The notes under the pieces: generated by a model
The model's input: only the letters and a program-made list of their open reading frames with translations
The model's database searches: none
Told to the model about the DNA's origin: nothing
From: Flavobacteriales bacterium
GTDB taxonomy: Bacteria > Bacteroidota > Bacteroidia > Flavobacteriales_E > Vicingaceae
Length of the DNA: 64,000 nucleotides
Direction: 5' to 3'
NCBI GenBank assembly: GCA_905339165.1
Contig: CAJPFH010000031.1
Coordinates: forward strand, 39,144-103,143
Position numbers and translations under genes: made by a program
Part shown: positions 9,349 through 17,479 of the stretch, one piece after another
Position numbering within the stretch: position 1 is the stretch's first letter
Layout: every line of letters starts with the position of its first letter

Positions 9349-9933
9349 CTACTCCCAGTTACCCGAGGTGGAAGCATCTGTCATAGAACCTACTTTTAGT
9401 CCGTCTTCGGGGTCTATGTTCGCAATAGAAAGATCTAAGCCTTTTAAAAAGAATTTGTGAGGAGCAAATGCTTCAAATACTTTTACTTTAACAGATCCTT
9501 TTTCTATTTCACCGGATTGTAATATAAATTTTTCTCCTTCGCTGAAGGGGATAATGGCTAAGTCATCAAACTGGGTGTAGTGTTTTAAAATAGTGTCTTT
9601 AACGGCAATCATTACCGTATCTTTTTTAACGATTCCAAGTTCTACTGCTTTCGCTTCTGTAAGCGTATCGGGTACGGTTCCTTCTATTTTTACCAAGGGA
9701 ATAGAATCTTTTAAGAGAAATTGAATGAGTTGTTCAAAGTTTCCGGCAAAAGCACCGGTTTTATTTCTAAAAGTAATTTGCACAGTGCGTATATCTTTTA
9801 ATCTTTCTACCACTACGTCTTTACGGGTTTTTACTTCATTATCAAAAGCAATTCGGCTATGAATACTATTGTAAACGGCATATGCCAATCCTATTACAAT
9901 TACAGCTAAAGCGATTTGAATTCCTAATTTCAT
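9349..9933 (-). CDS. Membrane-anchored hypothetical protein
   Basis: A 194-residue protein with one N-terminal membrane segment (residues ~4-22, IQIALAVIVIGLAYAVY) that has no cleavage site, so it is probably tethered with the rest outside the inner membrane. The remainder has a helix (DNEVKTRKDVVVERLKDI), then FRNKTGAFAGNFEQLIQFL and a strand-rich C-terminal half. The FRNKTGAF..F segment resembles the start of pilin-like or GldM-like periplasmic folds, but I would not assign a function. It is the first gene of the DUF3822-rsmD-coaD-thioredoxin operon. Confidence 0.75.
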   Translation of the reverse strand: MKLGIQIALAVIVIGLAYAVYNSIHSRIAFDNEVKTRKDVVVERLKDIRTVQITFRNKTGAFAGNFEQLIQFLLKDSIPLVKIEGTVPDTLTEAKAVELGIVKKDTVMIAVKDTILKHYTQFDDLAIIPFSEGEKFILQSGEIEKGSVKVKVFEAFAPHKFFLKGLDLSIANIDPEDGLKVGSMTDASTSGNWE

Positions 9934-10117
9934 ATCTGTTATTTTATAAAAAATTACTCAATTTGTTTTTGCCATTTTGCACAAAAAAATCAACAGGGTA
10001 AAACATTTATGTACAATGATGACAAATTTTGAAGCACAAATCTACCATTTTTTTTATGCTCATAAACACTTGCCCCGTTATATTTACTTTATCTTTACGG
10101 AAAATTAAGTAAAGTCA

Positions 10118-11548
10118 ATGCAAATAGAAAGGGGAGTGCTGAAAAACGCTATACTTGAACGCTTTGTTTATGATGCCACAGCCGATCAGATTGAAGCAAT
10201 TGACCAATTAGACGCCTTTATTTCTTATACAGCCGAAAAAACGGCCTTTTTACTGAAAGGGTTTGCAGGAACTGGTAAAACATCGTTAATCGGAGCCTTG
10301 GTAAAAACATTGCCTTCTCTACCTCTCCAAACCGTGTTGTTGGCTCCTACAGGTAGAGCGGCTAAGGTGCTTTCCAATTATTCGGGAAAACCGGCATTTA
10401 CCATTCACAAACAAATATATCGCTTACAAAGTTCGGCCGATGGCTTTATGATGTTTTTACTACAACAGAATAAATATACCGATACGCTTTTTATTGTAGA
10501 TGAAGCTTCTATGATTTCAAATTCGCAGGGTTTAGAAAATATGAATTGGGGTAAGGAACAAAATCTTCTCGATGATTTAATAAGCTATGTTTACAGCGGA
10601 AAAAACTGCAAACTCGTTCTTATTGGCGATACTGCTCAGTTACCTCCGGTAGGGGCAGCCTATAGCCCTGCATTAGATGCAGACTTATTGAGGTCTTCGT
10701 ATTATTTTACACTCTTTACTACCGAAATGAAAGAGGTAGTTCGCCAACCCGATGCCTCGGATATTTTGTTAAACGCAACTGCTATCCGCGAAAGTTTATT
10801 GAGCGAAAAAAAACAGGCTTTTCGGTTTAAACAAACTAAAAAAAACGAGGTGGTGAGGGTAGAGGGACATGAATTAGAAGAATTATTAAACGATGCTTAC
10901 CAAAAGTACGGGGCAGAAGAAGTAATGGTAGTTTGCCGCAGTAACCAACGGGCAAATTTATTTAATGCACAAATACGGGTGCGTATTAAATGGCTCGATG
11001 AAGAAATTGCTGCAGGCGATTACATTATGGTGGTAAAAAACAATTATTTTTGGTTAGCCGATGATTCAAAAGCAGGATTTATTGCCAATGGAGATATTTT
11101 GGAAATATTAAAAGTTAAACGAATAGAAGAACAATACCATTTTAGATTTGCAGATTGTACGGTTCGTTTAATTGATTACCCTAATGAACCCGATTTAGAG
11201 GTAAAAATTCTACTCAATACCATTATGAATAAAACTCCTGCATTAAGCAAAGAACAGTCGGGGGCATTATATTCAGTTATACTAGAAGATTATGCCGATA
11301 TTCCTGAAAAGAAAAAAAAACGGGGAGAAATTCGTAAAAACCCTTACTATAATGCGTTGCAGGTAAAATTTGCATATGCCATTACCTGCCATAAATCACA
11401 AGGGGGGCAATGGAAAGTAGTTTTTGTTGACCAAGGGTATCTTGCCGAAGATAGAGTAGACAAGGAATACTATCGTTGGCTATATACGGCTTTAACGCGT
11501 GCGAGCGAAAAGGTATATTTGGTGGGTTTTAACGATTCGTTTTTTTAA
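10118..11548 (+). CDS. RecD/Pif1-like superfamily 1B DNA helicase
   Basis: A 476-residue ATPase with Walker A GFAGTGKTS at 48-56, LLAPTGRAAKVLS (motif Ia), the DEAS Walker B (FIVDEASMIS, ~129-138), GDTAQLPPVG (motif III), an SH3-like insertion, TCHKSQGGQW (motif V) and YTALTRA (motif VI). This is the SF1B order of RecD2 and Dda-like helicases. No RecB or RecC partner and no N-terminal RecD2 extension is present. It probably unwinds DNA with 5'-3' polarity in repair. A near-consensus -7 box (TATCTTTA, 10090-10097) lies upstream. The gene ends 3 bp from the convergent Rrf2 gene. Confidence 0.88.
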   Translation: MQIERGVLKNAILERFVYDATADQIEAIDQLDAFISYTAEKTAFLLKGFAGTGKTSLIGALVKTLPSLPLQTVLLAPTGRAAKVLSNYSGKPAFTIHKQIYRLQSSADGFMMFLLQQNKYTDTLFIVDEASMISNSQGLENMNWGKEQNLLDDLISYVYSGKNCKLVLIGDTAQLPPVGAAYSPALDADLLRSSYYFTLFTTEMKEVVRQPDASDILLNATAIRESLLSEKKQAFRFKQTKKNEVVRVEGHELEELLNDAYQKYGAEEVMVVCRSNQRANLFNAQIRVRIKWLDEEIAAGDYIMVVKNNYFWLADDSKAGFIANGDILEILKVKRIEEQYHFRFADCTVRLIDYPNEPDLEVKILLNTIMNKTPALSKEQSGALYSVILEDYADIPEKKKKRGEIRKNPYYNALQVKFAYAITCHKSQGGQWKVVFVDQGYLAEDRVDKEYYRWLYTALTRASEKVYLVGFNDSFF

Positions 11549-11551
11549 TTG

Positions 11552-11983
11552 CTATCTAACCAGAAAAAAATCTTTGTTTATAATTTCTTCCGAAAGTTCC
11601 TTTATGGTTTTGGTGCTGAATAACTGAAACAGATTATTGCGGGCTATTTTAAATGTGCCGTGTACAGGGCATGGTTTTTCTTCCGAACATTCCGAAAGCC
11701 CTAATCCGCAGGAGTGGAAGAAGGCCATATCGTCCATGGCATTAATAATTTGAATGAGGGGAAGTCGTAAATTTTTTTCAGACAGAAAGAAACCGCCTCT
11801 AGGCCCTTTTACCGATGAAACAATATTTTTTTTTGCAAGTTCTTGTAGTATTTTATTAGTAAAAGCCGAAGGAATTTTTAATTCATCTGAAATTTCTTTA
11901 CCTCCTTTTATCTCCTGGTTTTTTGCTTGCACCGAAAGATAAAGAACAGCTCTGAGGGCATATTTTGTTTTTTGTGATAACAT
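11552..11983 (-). CDS. Rrf2-family Fe-S transcriptional regulator (NsrR/IscR-like)
   Basis: A 143-residue winged-helix regulator. The N-terminal MLSQKTKYALRAVLYLS and the recognition-helix region IPSAFTNKILQELAKKNIV are typical of Rrf2. Cysteines at 92, 99 and 105 (C-x6-C-x5-C) match the [Fe-S]-ligating triad of NsrR and IscR, so it should sense nitric oxide or Fe-S status. It is the last gene of the operon with RIC/ScdA, hemerythrin and DUF2249 genes, which favours NO sensing and autoregulation. Whether it represses or activates cannot be read from sequence. An alternative is an IscR-like role tied to the adjacent Fe-S factor. Confidence 0.85.
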   Translation of the reverse strand: MLSQKTKYALRAVLYLSVQAKNQEIKGGKEISDELKIPSAFTNKILQELAKKNIVSSVKGPRGGFFLSEKNLRLPLIQIINAMDDMAFFHSCGLGLSECSEEKPCPVHGTFKIARNNLFQLFSTKTIKELSEEIINKDFFLVR

Positions 11984-11992
11984 GGTTTGTTG

Positions 11993-12310
11993 TTAAATAG
12001 AACCTAATGCTTTTTTTCCTGCTTCGCTTAGCATTTCTTTGTTCCATGCAGGTTCCCATACTAAAAGTATTTCTACTTTAAAGTTTCTGAAATGGTTTTC
12101 AATGAGTTGTTTTGCATCTTCTATTATTACATCGCCCATGGGGCAGCCCGGAGAGGTAAGGGTAATTTCTACTTCAATTTTTTCTTCAGCAGGTTTGTGC
12201 CGAATATCGTACACCAAACCAAGGTCTATAATATTTATCATTAGTTCGGGGTCTATTACCCCTTTTAAAAGTTCAAAAATATTTTGTTCTTCATTAGTTC
12301 GTTTTCTCAT
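11993..12310 (-). CDS. MIP18/DUF59-family Fe-S cluster assembly factor (SufT-like)
   Basis: A 105-residue protein matching the DUF59 fold: GVIDPELMINIIDLGLVYDI near residues 17-36, then the conserved Cys loop TSPGCPMGDVI at about 53-63, and a C-terminal VWEPAWNKEMLS. Family members help mature Fe-S proteins. It lies 9 bp upstream of the Rrf2 gene and overlaps the membrane-protein gene by 17 bp. This places Fe-S assembly or repair inside the NO-response operon. Confidence 0.88.
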   Translation of the reverse strand: MRKRTNEEQNIFELLKGVIDPELMINIIDLGLVYDIRHKPAEEKIEVEITLTSPGCPMGDVIIEDAKQLIENHFRNFKVEILLVWEPAWNKEMLSEAGKKALGSI

Positions 12311-13577
12311 GGATGTGTGGTTTGTGTAAAATAATTTTAAAAGTGTTTATAGTGTATAGCAAAGCAGAAATAAATAAAAGAGTTCCGGATAGCGTAATTA
12401 CAGTATGGTGGCTTAGTATAATACCCAATAAAAGAAAAAAGAAGCCTGCAAAAAATAGATATAATTGTATGGTTAAAAGTTTTTCGGAATAGAGTTCTTT
12501 TGGCAAGGGCATTTTTATTTTTCCTATAAGTTTTTTGTAGACTTTCAGCCATATAATAAAAGGCAGGGTTTTAAAGGTTTGTCCTAATATTAGAGAGGAA
12601 ATAAAACCAATAATAATTAGGCTGCCATACGCAATGGCCAAACGTGGGGAATGGTTTTCATGAGTATAAAAGAGTAGTAAAAGTGAAATGATGCACACTA
12701 ACAAGAGCGAAACAAAAGATAAAACTGATTGTTTCATGCCGGTATCAAAATTCTTTTTTACTCGTTTAGTGTACGCTTCTTTTAAATAAGAAACAAAGTA
12801 AAATACTCCGGTAATGAGTATAATAGCCGTAATAATAATGTCAATAATAGTATTCAAAAAGAAAGAACTGATGCTTAAAAGTAATCCGGCATTGATACAA
12901 TAGTAGGCTATTTGCAATTTTTTTTTATTCAGGCTATGGGCAACCATAAACATGGGTAACAAGCGACTGGCTACTCCCATGATTAACTGTAAAAACCAAC
13001 CTACTAATCCTGTATGGGCATGTATTTTAAGCAACCTTAAGTGTTCGGGTTTAAGAAAGGCATATTTTAAATTGAGGGCAAAAACAAATCCGGATAGTAC
13101 GGTAAAAAGCAGCCATAGAGTTGAAGTAAGAATAAAGTCGCGTTCTATGCTTTTGTTTCGAGAAGTTTGAGCGGTTTTAAAAATATTAAAAGAAAACCCT
13201 ATGACAGCTGAAATAATAAGTGTAGCGGCAAGGTGCAAAACACCTCCAAGCAAGAAATTCCAAAATGAAAAACAAAGTAATATAGACCCTGCAGCAAGAG
13301 TAAAGAAAGAAAATATTGCTAGTTGCTCGCTGAAAAGTTTTGCATCTAATATAACCGGAATGAGTTGGTAAAGAGCCCCCCAAATAATCATACTTATCCA
13401 GCCCAATACGAGTAAATGGGTAATGGCTAGTAGTTTCGGATTAAAATAGTGAGTGGTAAATGCATCGGGAGAAAGAGCAATAAACAATGTTGCCGTAAGC
13501 CAAGCTAAGCTTCCAAATGCAAAGTGTGGTATTACAATGTTTGCAGAAGGTGCATTTTGACTGGCTATTTGCTGCAT
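12294..13577 (-). CDS. Multi-pass membrane protein, NnrS/haem-copper-oxidase-subunit-I-like
   Basis: A 427-residue protein with about twelve membrane segments. Histidines sit in membrane-border motifs (IPHFAFGSLAW, AITHLLVLGW, and IHAHTGLVGWFLQLIMG), which resemble the haem- or copper-binding helices of NnrS and subunit-I-like proteins. Full haem-copper oxidase motifs are not evident, so it is probably not an oxidase or a complete NO reductase. Its position between the DUF2249 protein and the Fe-S factor suggests a role in nitric-oxide or haem-related stress. Its start codon overlaps the upstream stop by 1 bp (TAATG). Confidence 0.65.
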   Translation of the reverse strand: MQQIASQNAPSANIVIPHFAFGSLAWLTATLFIALSPDAFTTHYFNPKLLAITHLLVLGWISMIIWGALYQLIPVILDAKLFSEQLAIFSFFTLAAGSILLCFSFWNFLLGGVLHLAATLIISAVIGFSFNIFKTAQTSRNKSIERDFILTSTLWLLFTVLSGFVFALNLKYAFLKPEHLRLLKIHAHTGLVGWFLQLIMGVASRLLPMFMVAHSLNKKKLQIAYYCINAGLLLSISSFFLNTIIDIIITAIILITGVFYFVSYLKEAYTKRVKKNFDTGMKQSVLSFVSLLLVCIISLLLLFYTHENHSPRLAIAYGSLIIIGFISSLILGQTFKTLPFIIWLKVYKKLIGKIKMPLPKELYSEKLLTIQLYLFFAGFFFLLLGIILSHHTVITLSGTLLFISALLYTINTFKIILHKPHIHEKTN

Positions 13578-14401
13578 TATTTACGAATTAAAAGTGTTAC
13601 ATTTCCCTCTTCAATTTCTAAAATCAAAACAGTATAGTTTCTGTCTTCTAACTCCGAAAGTAAGTACTGCGGAACTTTTTTATGATGCACAAACAAAGTT
13701 TCTTCTTTTTCTAATTTTTCTAGTTCGCTTAGTATGCTAACCATAGGCATAGGCATTTCCATTTCGCGAACATCAATTTCTTTTAACTTGTGCAGAAACT
13801 TATTTTTTTCGGTTTCAAATTCTTCTGTACTTACTTTTTTAATAATTCCTTTTAGAGTGGTATCAGAAATAGGTTGATTGGTTTTAATAAAATAAGTGTA
13901 AACGATATTGTTAATTGTTTCTACAAAACTAAAGTAACCTTTGTGGTTTAAAATTTTAATGAGGGGAATGGGTTCAAAGGTATTAATGATTTTCAGTGCG
14001 GTATCATCAGGTACTTCTTTTAGTCTTTGCATTATGAGATTAAACGGATCTGTTCCTTTAGCTAAGGAGGGGCGTACATCGAGTTCGTAAATTTTATTTT
14101 TTTCGATGGCGTTTTTTAGAATAGTCGGTATAGTGTGTGAAGAAGAATTTGAATTTATATTTTCAGAAATTTCTTCGTGTTCAATTTCAAATCCCAGTGG
14201 CTTTAGTTTTTCGAAAAAATCGGAAACCTTGCATTTGCCTACTTTGGCTGCATCTTCTATAGTGATGCGGGGAGCTAGTACTGCTCGTAAAACAGGGTTT
14301 TTTAGTTTGTTAAAATGAGGATTAATAGAGGCAATGGCTTCTATGGCAGCTTTGTTATGTTTTATAATTTTAGCAATATTGGAGTGTTTGTTTATTTTCA
14401 T
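13577..14401 (-). CDS. DUF1858-DUF2249-DUF2249 protein
   Basis: A 274-residue cytosolic protein. Residues ~1-75 look like DUF1858 (helical, LRAVLAPRITIEDAAK, a domain also found in hybrid-cluster-linked proteins). Residues ~105-175 are a DUF2249 domain (YELDVRPSLAKGTDPF, then IINTFEPIPLIKIL). Residues ~205-272 are a second DUF2249-like domain (EIDVREMEMPMPM). DUF2249 is a SirA/TusA-like fold without a clear catalytic Cys here. The family repeatedly co-occurs with NO-detoxification and Fe-S repair genes. Overlaps of 4 bp (ATGA) with hemerythrin and 1 bp with the membrane-protein gene show tight coupling. Confidence 0.8.
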   Translation of the reverse strand: MKINKHSNIAKIIKHNKAAIEAIASINPHFNKLKNPVLRAVLAPRITIEDAAKVGKCKVSDFFEKLKPLGFEIEHEEISENINSNSSSHTIPTILKNAIEKNKIYELDVRPSLAKGTDPFNLIMQRLKEVPDDTALKIINTFEPIPLIKILNHKGYFSFVETINNIVYTYFIKTNQPISDTTLKGIIKKVSTEEFETEKNKFLHKLKEIDVREMEMPMPMVSILSELEKLEKEETLFVHHKKVPQYLLSELEDRNYTVLILEIEEGNVTLLIRK

Positions 14402-14928
14402 GGCTTAATGGTTCTTAAACTTTCGGCAAGAGCTTTTTTTCTTTCCGGCCCCAGTTCTCGTTCTTTGTCTTCGAATAAAAAATAGATTCGCTTCAGTTCT
14501 TCTTCATCGTACAATGATTCGGCCATGCTAAAGAGTTCATCGTTTTCAACGGCTATGTGATCTAATAAATCATTTATAAATGAAGCCAATGTTTTTTGTG
14601 CTTTTTCATACTCTTTATGTTGTATCGCTTCATCTATTTCTAGTACGGTTTCACGAAACATTTCGTGGTGATTCTCTAATTCGGTTATAATATCTTTTAG
14701 CAAAAAATCGGGATTGTTCATTAGCTCCTTAAATAAAATATCTTCTTCTTTTTTATGGTGAAATTCATCGCTGTATTGACGAAAGAAAGTAATGAGTTTT
14801 TTTACATTTTCGCAATAGAGCGTTTCGTTGTTTTGCCATGTATGGTTCAGTGATTTTATAATTTCTTCGGCCGTAACAATTACATCGTGTTCGTCTATTA
14901 ATACTTGTATGGGGTTGGTGTTGTTCAT
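14398..14928 (-). CDS. Hemerythrin HHE-domain protein
   Basis: A 176-residue four-helix protein. Candidate di-iron ligands are H12 (IDEHDVI), the HHKKEEDILF motif near 58-67, the ENHHEMF helix, and the AVENDELF helix. This layout suits binding of O2 or NO, or delivery of iron. I chose the ATG at 14928 (MNNTNPIQVL). The longer in-frame start at 14976 would add 16 residues overlapping the CopD-like gene. It is in the same operon as the ScdA/RIC protein, which also carries a hemerythrin domain. Confidence 0.85.
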   Translation of the reverse strand: MNNTNPIQVLIDEHDVIVTAEEIIKSLNHTWQNNETLYCENVKKLITFFRQYSDEFHHKKEEDILFKELMNNPDFLLKDIITELENHHEMFRETVLEIDEAIQHKEYEKAQKTLASFINDLLDHIAVENDELFSMAESLYDEEELKRIYFLFEDKERELGPERKKALAESLRTIKP

Positions 14929-14941
14929 CGTTTTTATTTTT

Positions 14942-15421
14942 TTATATAGCGCCTCCTCTGGAAAGAATAATTCCAATGTAAACCATTGCCAGCGATAGCA
15001 ACAGCATCATTCTTCCGCTCCAGCGGGCTATTAATTTAGAGTTCGTATTTGTATTTTTTTGCATTTCTTCTATTGTTTTTTTTCCCATCATTATATCGTG
15101 AAATCCGCTTACAGCTATTATTCCTGCAAAGAGAAACAGTTTGTAGGTTACTAATATGCCGTAAGTGTTTTCGGTAAGTGCCTGCAGGGTAAGTGGTATT
15201 CCTCGTAAATACATATTTAGAATTCCTGTAATTACTAGAATAGCCATAGCAAACCATCCATAAAATCGAAATTTTAGTCCGGTGCTATAAAGTATAGAAA
15301 CTTTATCGGGGTTATTTTTTATTCCGGGCAGCATAACCAGTGGCAAAAAAAGCATACCACCCACCCAAAAAGCGGCACTTACTACATGAAAAAAAACAGA
15401 GGTATAATATAATATTGGCAT
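14942..15421 (-). CDS. CopD-domain-like integral membrane protein
   Basis: A 159-residue protein with four membrane helices. It begins YYTSVFFHVVSAAFWVGGMLF, contains AMLVITGILNMYLRG-like second-helix features, and ends with a LSLAMVYIGIIL helix. The conserved His and Trp in the first helix are typical of the CopD/copper-resistance-D and related four-helix membrane families, where they may bind copper or haem. There is no CopC partner. Spacing is 4 bp to scdA upstream and 13 bp to hemerythrin downstream. Confidence 0.7.
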   Translation of the reverse strand: MPILYYTSVFFHVVSAAFWVGGMLFLPLVMLPGIKNNPDKVSILYSTGLKFRFYGWFAMAILVITGILNMYLRGIPLTLQALTENTYGILVTYKLFLFAGIIAVSGFHDIMMGKKTIEEMQKNTNTNSKLIARWSGRMMLLLSLAMVYIGIILSRGGAI

Positions 15422-15425
15422 TTAA

Positions 15426-16373
15426 TTAAGCACCCATTAATTTTTCTTCTAGTTTAATAGCTTTAGCAAATAGGATATTATTTTCTAAATGAATATGTTG
15501 GTGTAGGTCTTTTTCAAACTCTTCCAACTTGGCAAACAATACTCGGTACGAAGAGCAGGCGTCTTGTGGAGGGGTATAGTTATTGCTTAGCTCACGAATT
15601 TTTTCGTAGTTGCTGCCCACTGCGGTATGTTCTGCTTCCATCATATTAATAGGGTTTTTAATGGTTCCAAACCCTGGTGTACCAATAGATTCGCCTGTTT
15701 TTTCGGCAAGGGCTAATTGTTTAATGTATGGAAATAAAATCATCTCTTCTTTGTGCATGTGCATTTTTAATTCTTGTGCAACGCCTTCAAAATAGTGAGC
15801 AATTTCTATTACTTCAGGGTGTGTGTTACCATGTACGGTGGCTACTTTATTACTAAATTCGTAAAGCAGGGGTAAGGAATCGTTCACATAGCTGTGGTGT
15901 GTATTTACAATGTAATCTGCCAAAAAATCGAGATTCCATTTATTAAAATCTTGTTGATGATTGACAGGCGATTTTTCTGTTTCTTCCAAAGCTTTTTCTA
16001 CTTCCGAAACCGATACTCCTTTACTTTCGCAGGCTTCTTTTAGGGATTTATGTCCACCGCAACAAAAGTCTAAACCGAATTTTCTAAATACTTCGGCTTT
16101 TCTGTAATCGCTGGCAACTAGTTCGCCTATGGTTTTCGATGTTTCGCCTGAGTTGAGCTTAGTAATTTTTACTTCCCAAATTTCGGGTCCTTTTAAAATA
16201 TATTCCCACTCAAAAGTTTTTCCTCTTTCGGCAATCATTTGGTAGTATAGAGGTACGGGGTCGTGGTCGTTATGAATAACAAATGCTTCTCCGCCTTTCA
16301 GTGTATCAAATGTTTCAAAAATAGTAGGGTGTTTAAGGCGGGGTTCAATTTTGGTTACATCTAAAGTTTCCAT
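15426..16373 (-). CDS. Fe-S cluster repair di-iron protein, RIC/ScdA/YtfE family, with N-terminal DUF2249
   Basis: Repairs nitrosatively or oxidatively damaged Fe-S clusters, by family. The 315-residue product starts with a DUF2249 domain (residues ~1-75, RLKHPTIFETFDTL). A ScdA_N domain follows with the diagnostic DFCCGGHKSL at about 104-113. The hemerythrin domain comes next, with ligand motifs HHSYV, HMHKEEMILFPYI, EAEHTAVG and HQHIHLENNILF. I chose the ATG at 16373. A longer frame from 16460 would add a hydrophobic 29-residue leader, but a -7 promoter box at 16402-16409 lies inside that extension and would make it untranscribed. First gene of the seven-gene operon. Confidence 0.9.
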   Translation of the reverse strand: METLDVTKIEPRLKHPTIFETFDTLKGGEAFVIHNDHDPVPLYYQMIAERGKTFEWEYILKGPEIWEVKITKLNSGETSKTIGELVASDYRKAEVFRKFGLDFCCGGHKSLKEACESKGVSVSEVEKALEETEKSPVNHQQDFNKWNLDFLADYIVNTHHSYVNDSLPLLYEFSNKVATVHGNTHPEVIEIAHYFEGVAQELKMHMHKEEMILFPYIKQLALAEKTGESIGTPGFGTIKNPINMMEAEHTAVGSNYEKIRELSNNYTPPQDACSSYRVLFAKLEEFEKDLHQHIHLENNILFAKAIKLEEKLMGA

Positions 16374-16401
16374 GGTTGTATTTTTAAGGTTTATACTGGC
16401 A

Positions 16402-16409
16402 CAAAGGTA
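16402..16409 (-). promoter_or_regulatory. Candidate Bacteroidota -7 promoter box for the ScdA/NO operon
   Basis: On the minus strand this reads TACCTTTG, an exact fit to the Bacteroidota sigma-ABfr -7 consensus TAnnTTTG, about 30 bp before the ATG at 16373. No good -33 TTTG is seen at the usual spacing; that region is instead occupied by a perfect dyad (16415-16450). This suggests a regulated promoter. Exact match seen; function inferred. Confidence 0.5.
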
Positions 16410-16414
16410 GGAAT

Positions 16415-16450
16415 AAAATAATAAAAGATAAAAAAGTCTTTTATTATTTT
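16415..16450. promoter_or_regulatory. Perfect 14-bp-arm inverted repeat, candidate operator of the NO operon
   Basis: AAAATAATAAAAGA at 16415-16428 is repeated exactly in inverse orientation at 16437-16450, separated by 8 bases. It begins 6 bp upstream of the -7 box of the ScdA operon, so a protein bound here would cover the -33 region. An Rrf2 dimer is a natural candidate, but the motif does not match a published NsrR or IscR consensus that I can recall. The alternative is an AT-only hairpin acting as a weak terminator for the porP-like gene upstream. Confidence 0.45.
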
Positions 16451-16516
16451 TTAAGAGCAATGGAAGAAAGTTCTTTCAATATTTTTTTAGAGAATTGAAA
16501 ATCGGAAGAATAGAAA

Positions 16517-17461
16517 TTATTTTTTAGCTCGCATAAACACAACACTAAATTCTAATGCTCCTTTGCCTCCGGAGTGTTTTTTTAATCCCGATGTGGTAAT
16601 GTCGTAGCTTATTCTGTAAATAAATTCATTGTATCGCAACCCCAATCCGGCAATTACGGCATCGTTAAAACGGTAACCCACATCGGCCAATAGACTTACT
16701 TTTTCTTCCGGCCATTTGTATTCGCCCTTTATTCCGGCATTTATTTCTTTATTTTTTCCTTGCGTCATAGCTAGTACGCGTGGAGTTATCAGCACTTTAT
16801 CGTTTGTTTTGATTTCGAATCCGGAGTAAAACATAAATCTTCTGGGCAAAGGTGTTTTTAAAGAAACAAACGATTCGTTGGGCGAAGAAATATGAAAAAC
16901 AGAAAGACCGGCATAGGGGTTTACGCTAGCATTTTCGTCTTTCATTTTATAAGCCATACCCATATTTATTTCGGGCAAAAATTTTGATTGGGCCAGTTCG
17001 GTTTCTCCACTGCTGATGTTTTTATCAAATGTTCCTTCTGAATATTGGCTGTCGAAAATTAAATTATCTCGCATATCTTTTTGAATAACCCCTAATTGTA
17101 ATCCGGCCGACAACACATGTTTATCTTGTCCTGGAGTGGTTATTCTGTATGCCCCCGACAAAACGAGGTGTTGGTCGTTGTAGCCAACAGCTGCTTCATT
17201 AGCAATTAAATATCCTCCCAATCCCCAACGTTCGTTCAAGGGCATATCAAAGTTTGCCACCATGCTTACATAAGGGCGGGTAGTAAAAGCTCTCCATTGA
17301 TTTCGGCCTTGAATGGAAGCCCTGTAGGAGCCTTCCATGATTCCGGTATTGGCTGCATTTAGAAATACGGCAGATGCCTCGTATTGCGAAAGATGAAAAT
17401 CTTGTGCCTGTACAATGCTAATGCAAGTAGTAAGCAGAATGATTATGATACTTCTTTTCAT
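16517..17461 (-). CDS. PorP/SprF-family type IX secretion outer membrane protein
   Basis: A 314-residue protein with a signal peptide (cleavage after ISIVQAQ, ~residue 20). PorP/SprF hallmarks follow: DFHLSQYEASAVFLNAANTG near the N-terminus, RASIQGRNQW, and a C-terminal barrel with VGYRFNDAVIAGLGLRYN and RISYDITTSGL. Family members form part of the T9SS outer-membrane complex and are usually encoded next to the large type-B-sorted cargo they help display. That is the case here: the 1610-residue cargo gene ends 18 bp upstream on the same strand. Confidence 0.92.
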   Translation of the reverse strand: MKRSIIIILLTTCISIVQAQDFHLSQYEASAVFLNAANTGIMEGSYRASIQGRNQWRAFTTRPYVSMVANFDMPLNERWGLGGYLIANEAAVGYNDQHLVLSGAYRITTPGQDKHVLSAGLQLGVIQKDMRDNLIFDSQYSEGTFDKNISSGETELAQSKFLPEINMGMAYKMKDENASVNPYAGLSVFHISSPNESFVSLKTPLPRRFMFYSGFEIKTNDKVLITPRVLAMTQGKNKEINAGIKGEYKWPEEKVSLLADVGYRFNDAVIAGLGLRYNEFIYRISYDITTSGLKKHSGGKGALEFSVVFMRAKK

Positions 17462-17479
17462 AAGATTTTATTTTTTCGG

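Noticed and set aside
12294..13577. Terminal oxidase or NorB nitric-oxide reductase
   Set aside because: Only a few histidine motifs resemble subunit I; the full set of haem and copper ligands is not seen and no partner subunit is present.
16374..16460. Longer ScdA protein with a hydrophobic N-terminal leader
   Set aside because: The -7 box at 16402-16409 lies inside the extension and the family starts with the DUF2249 domain, so the ATG at 16373 is better.
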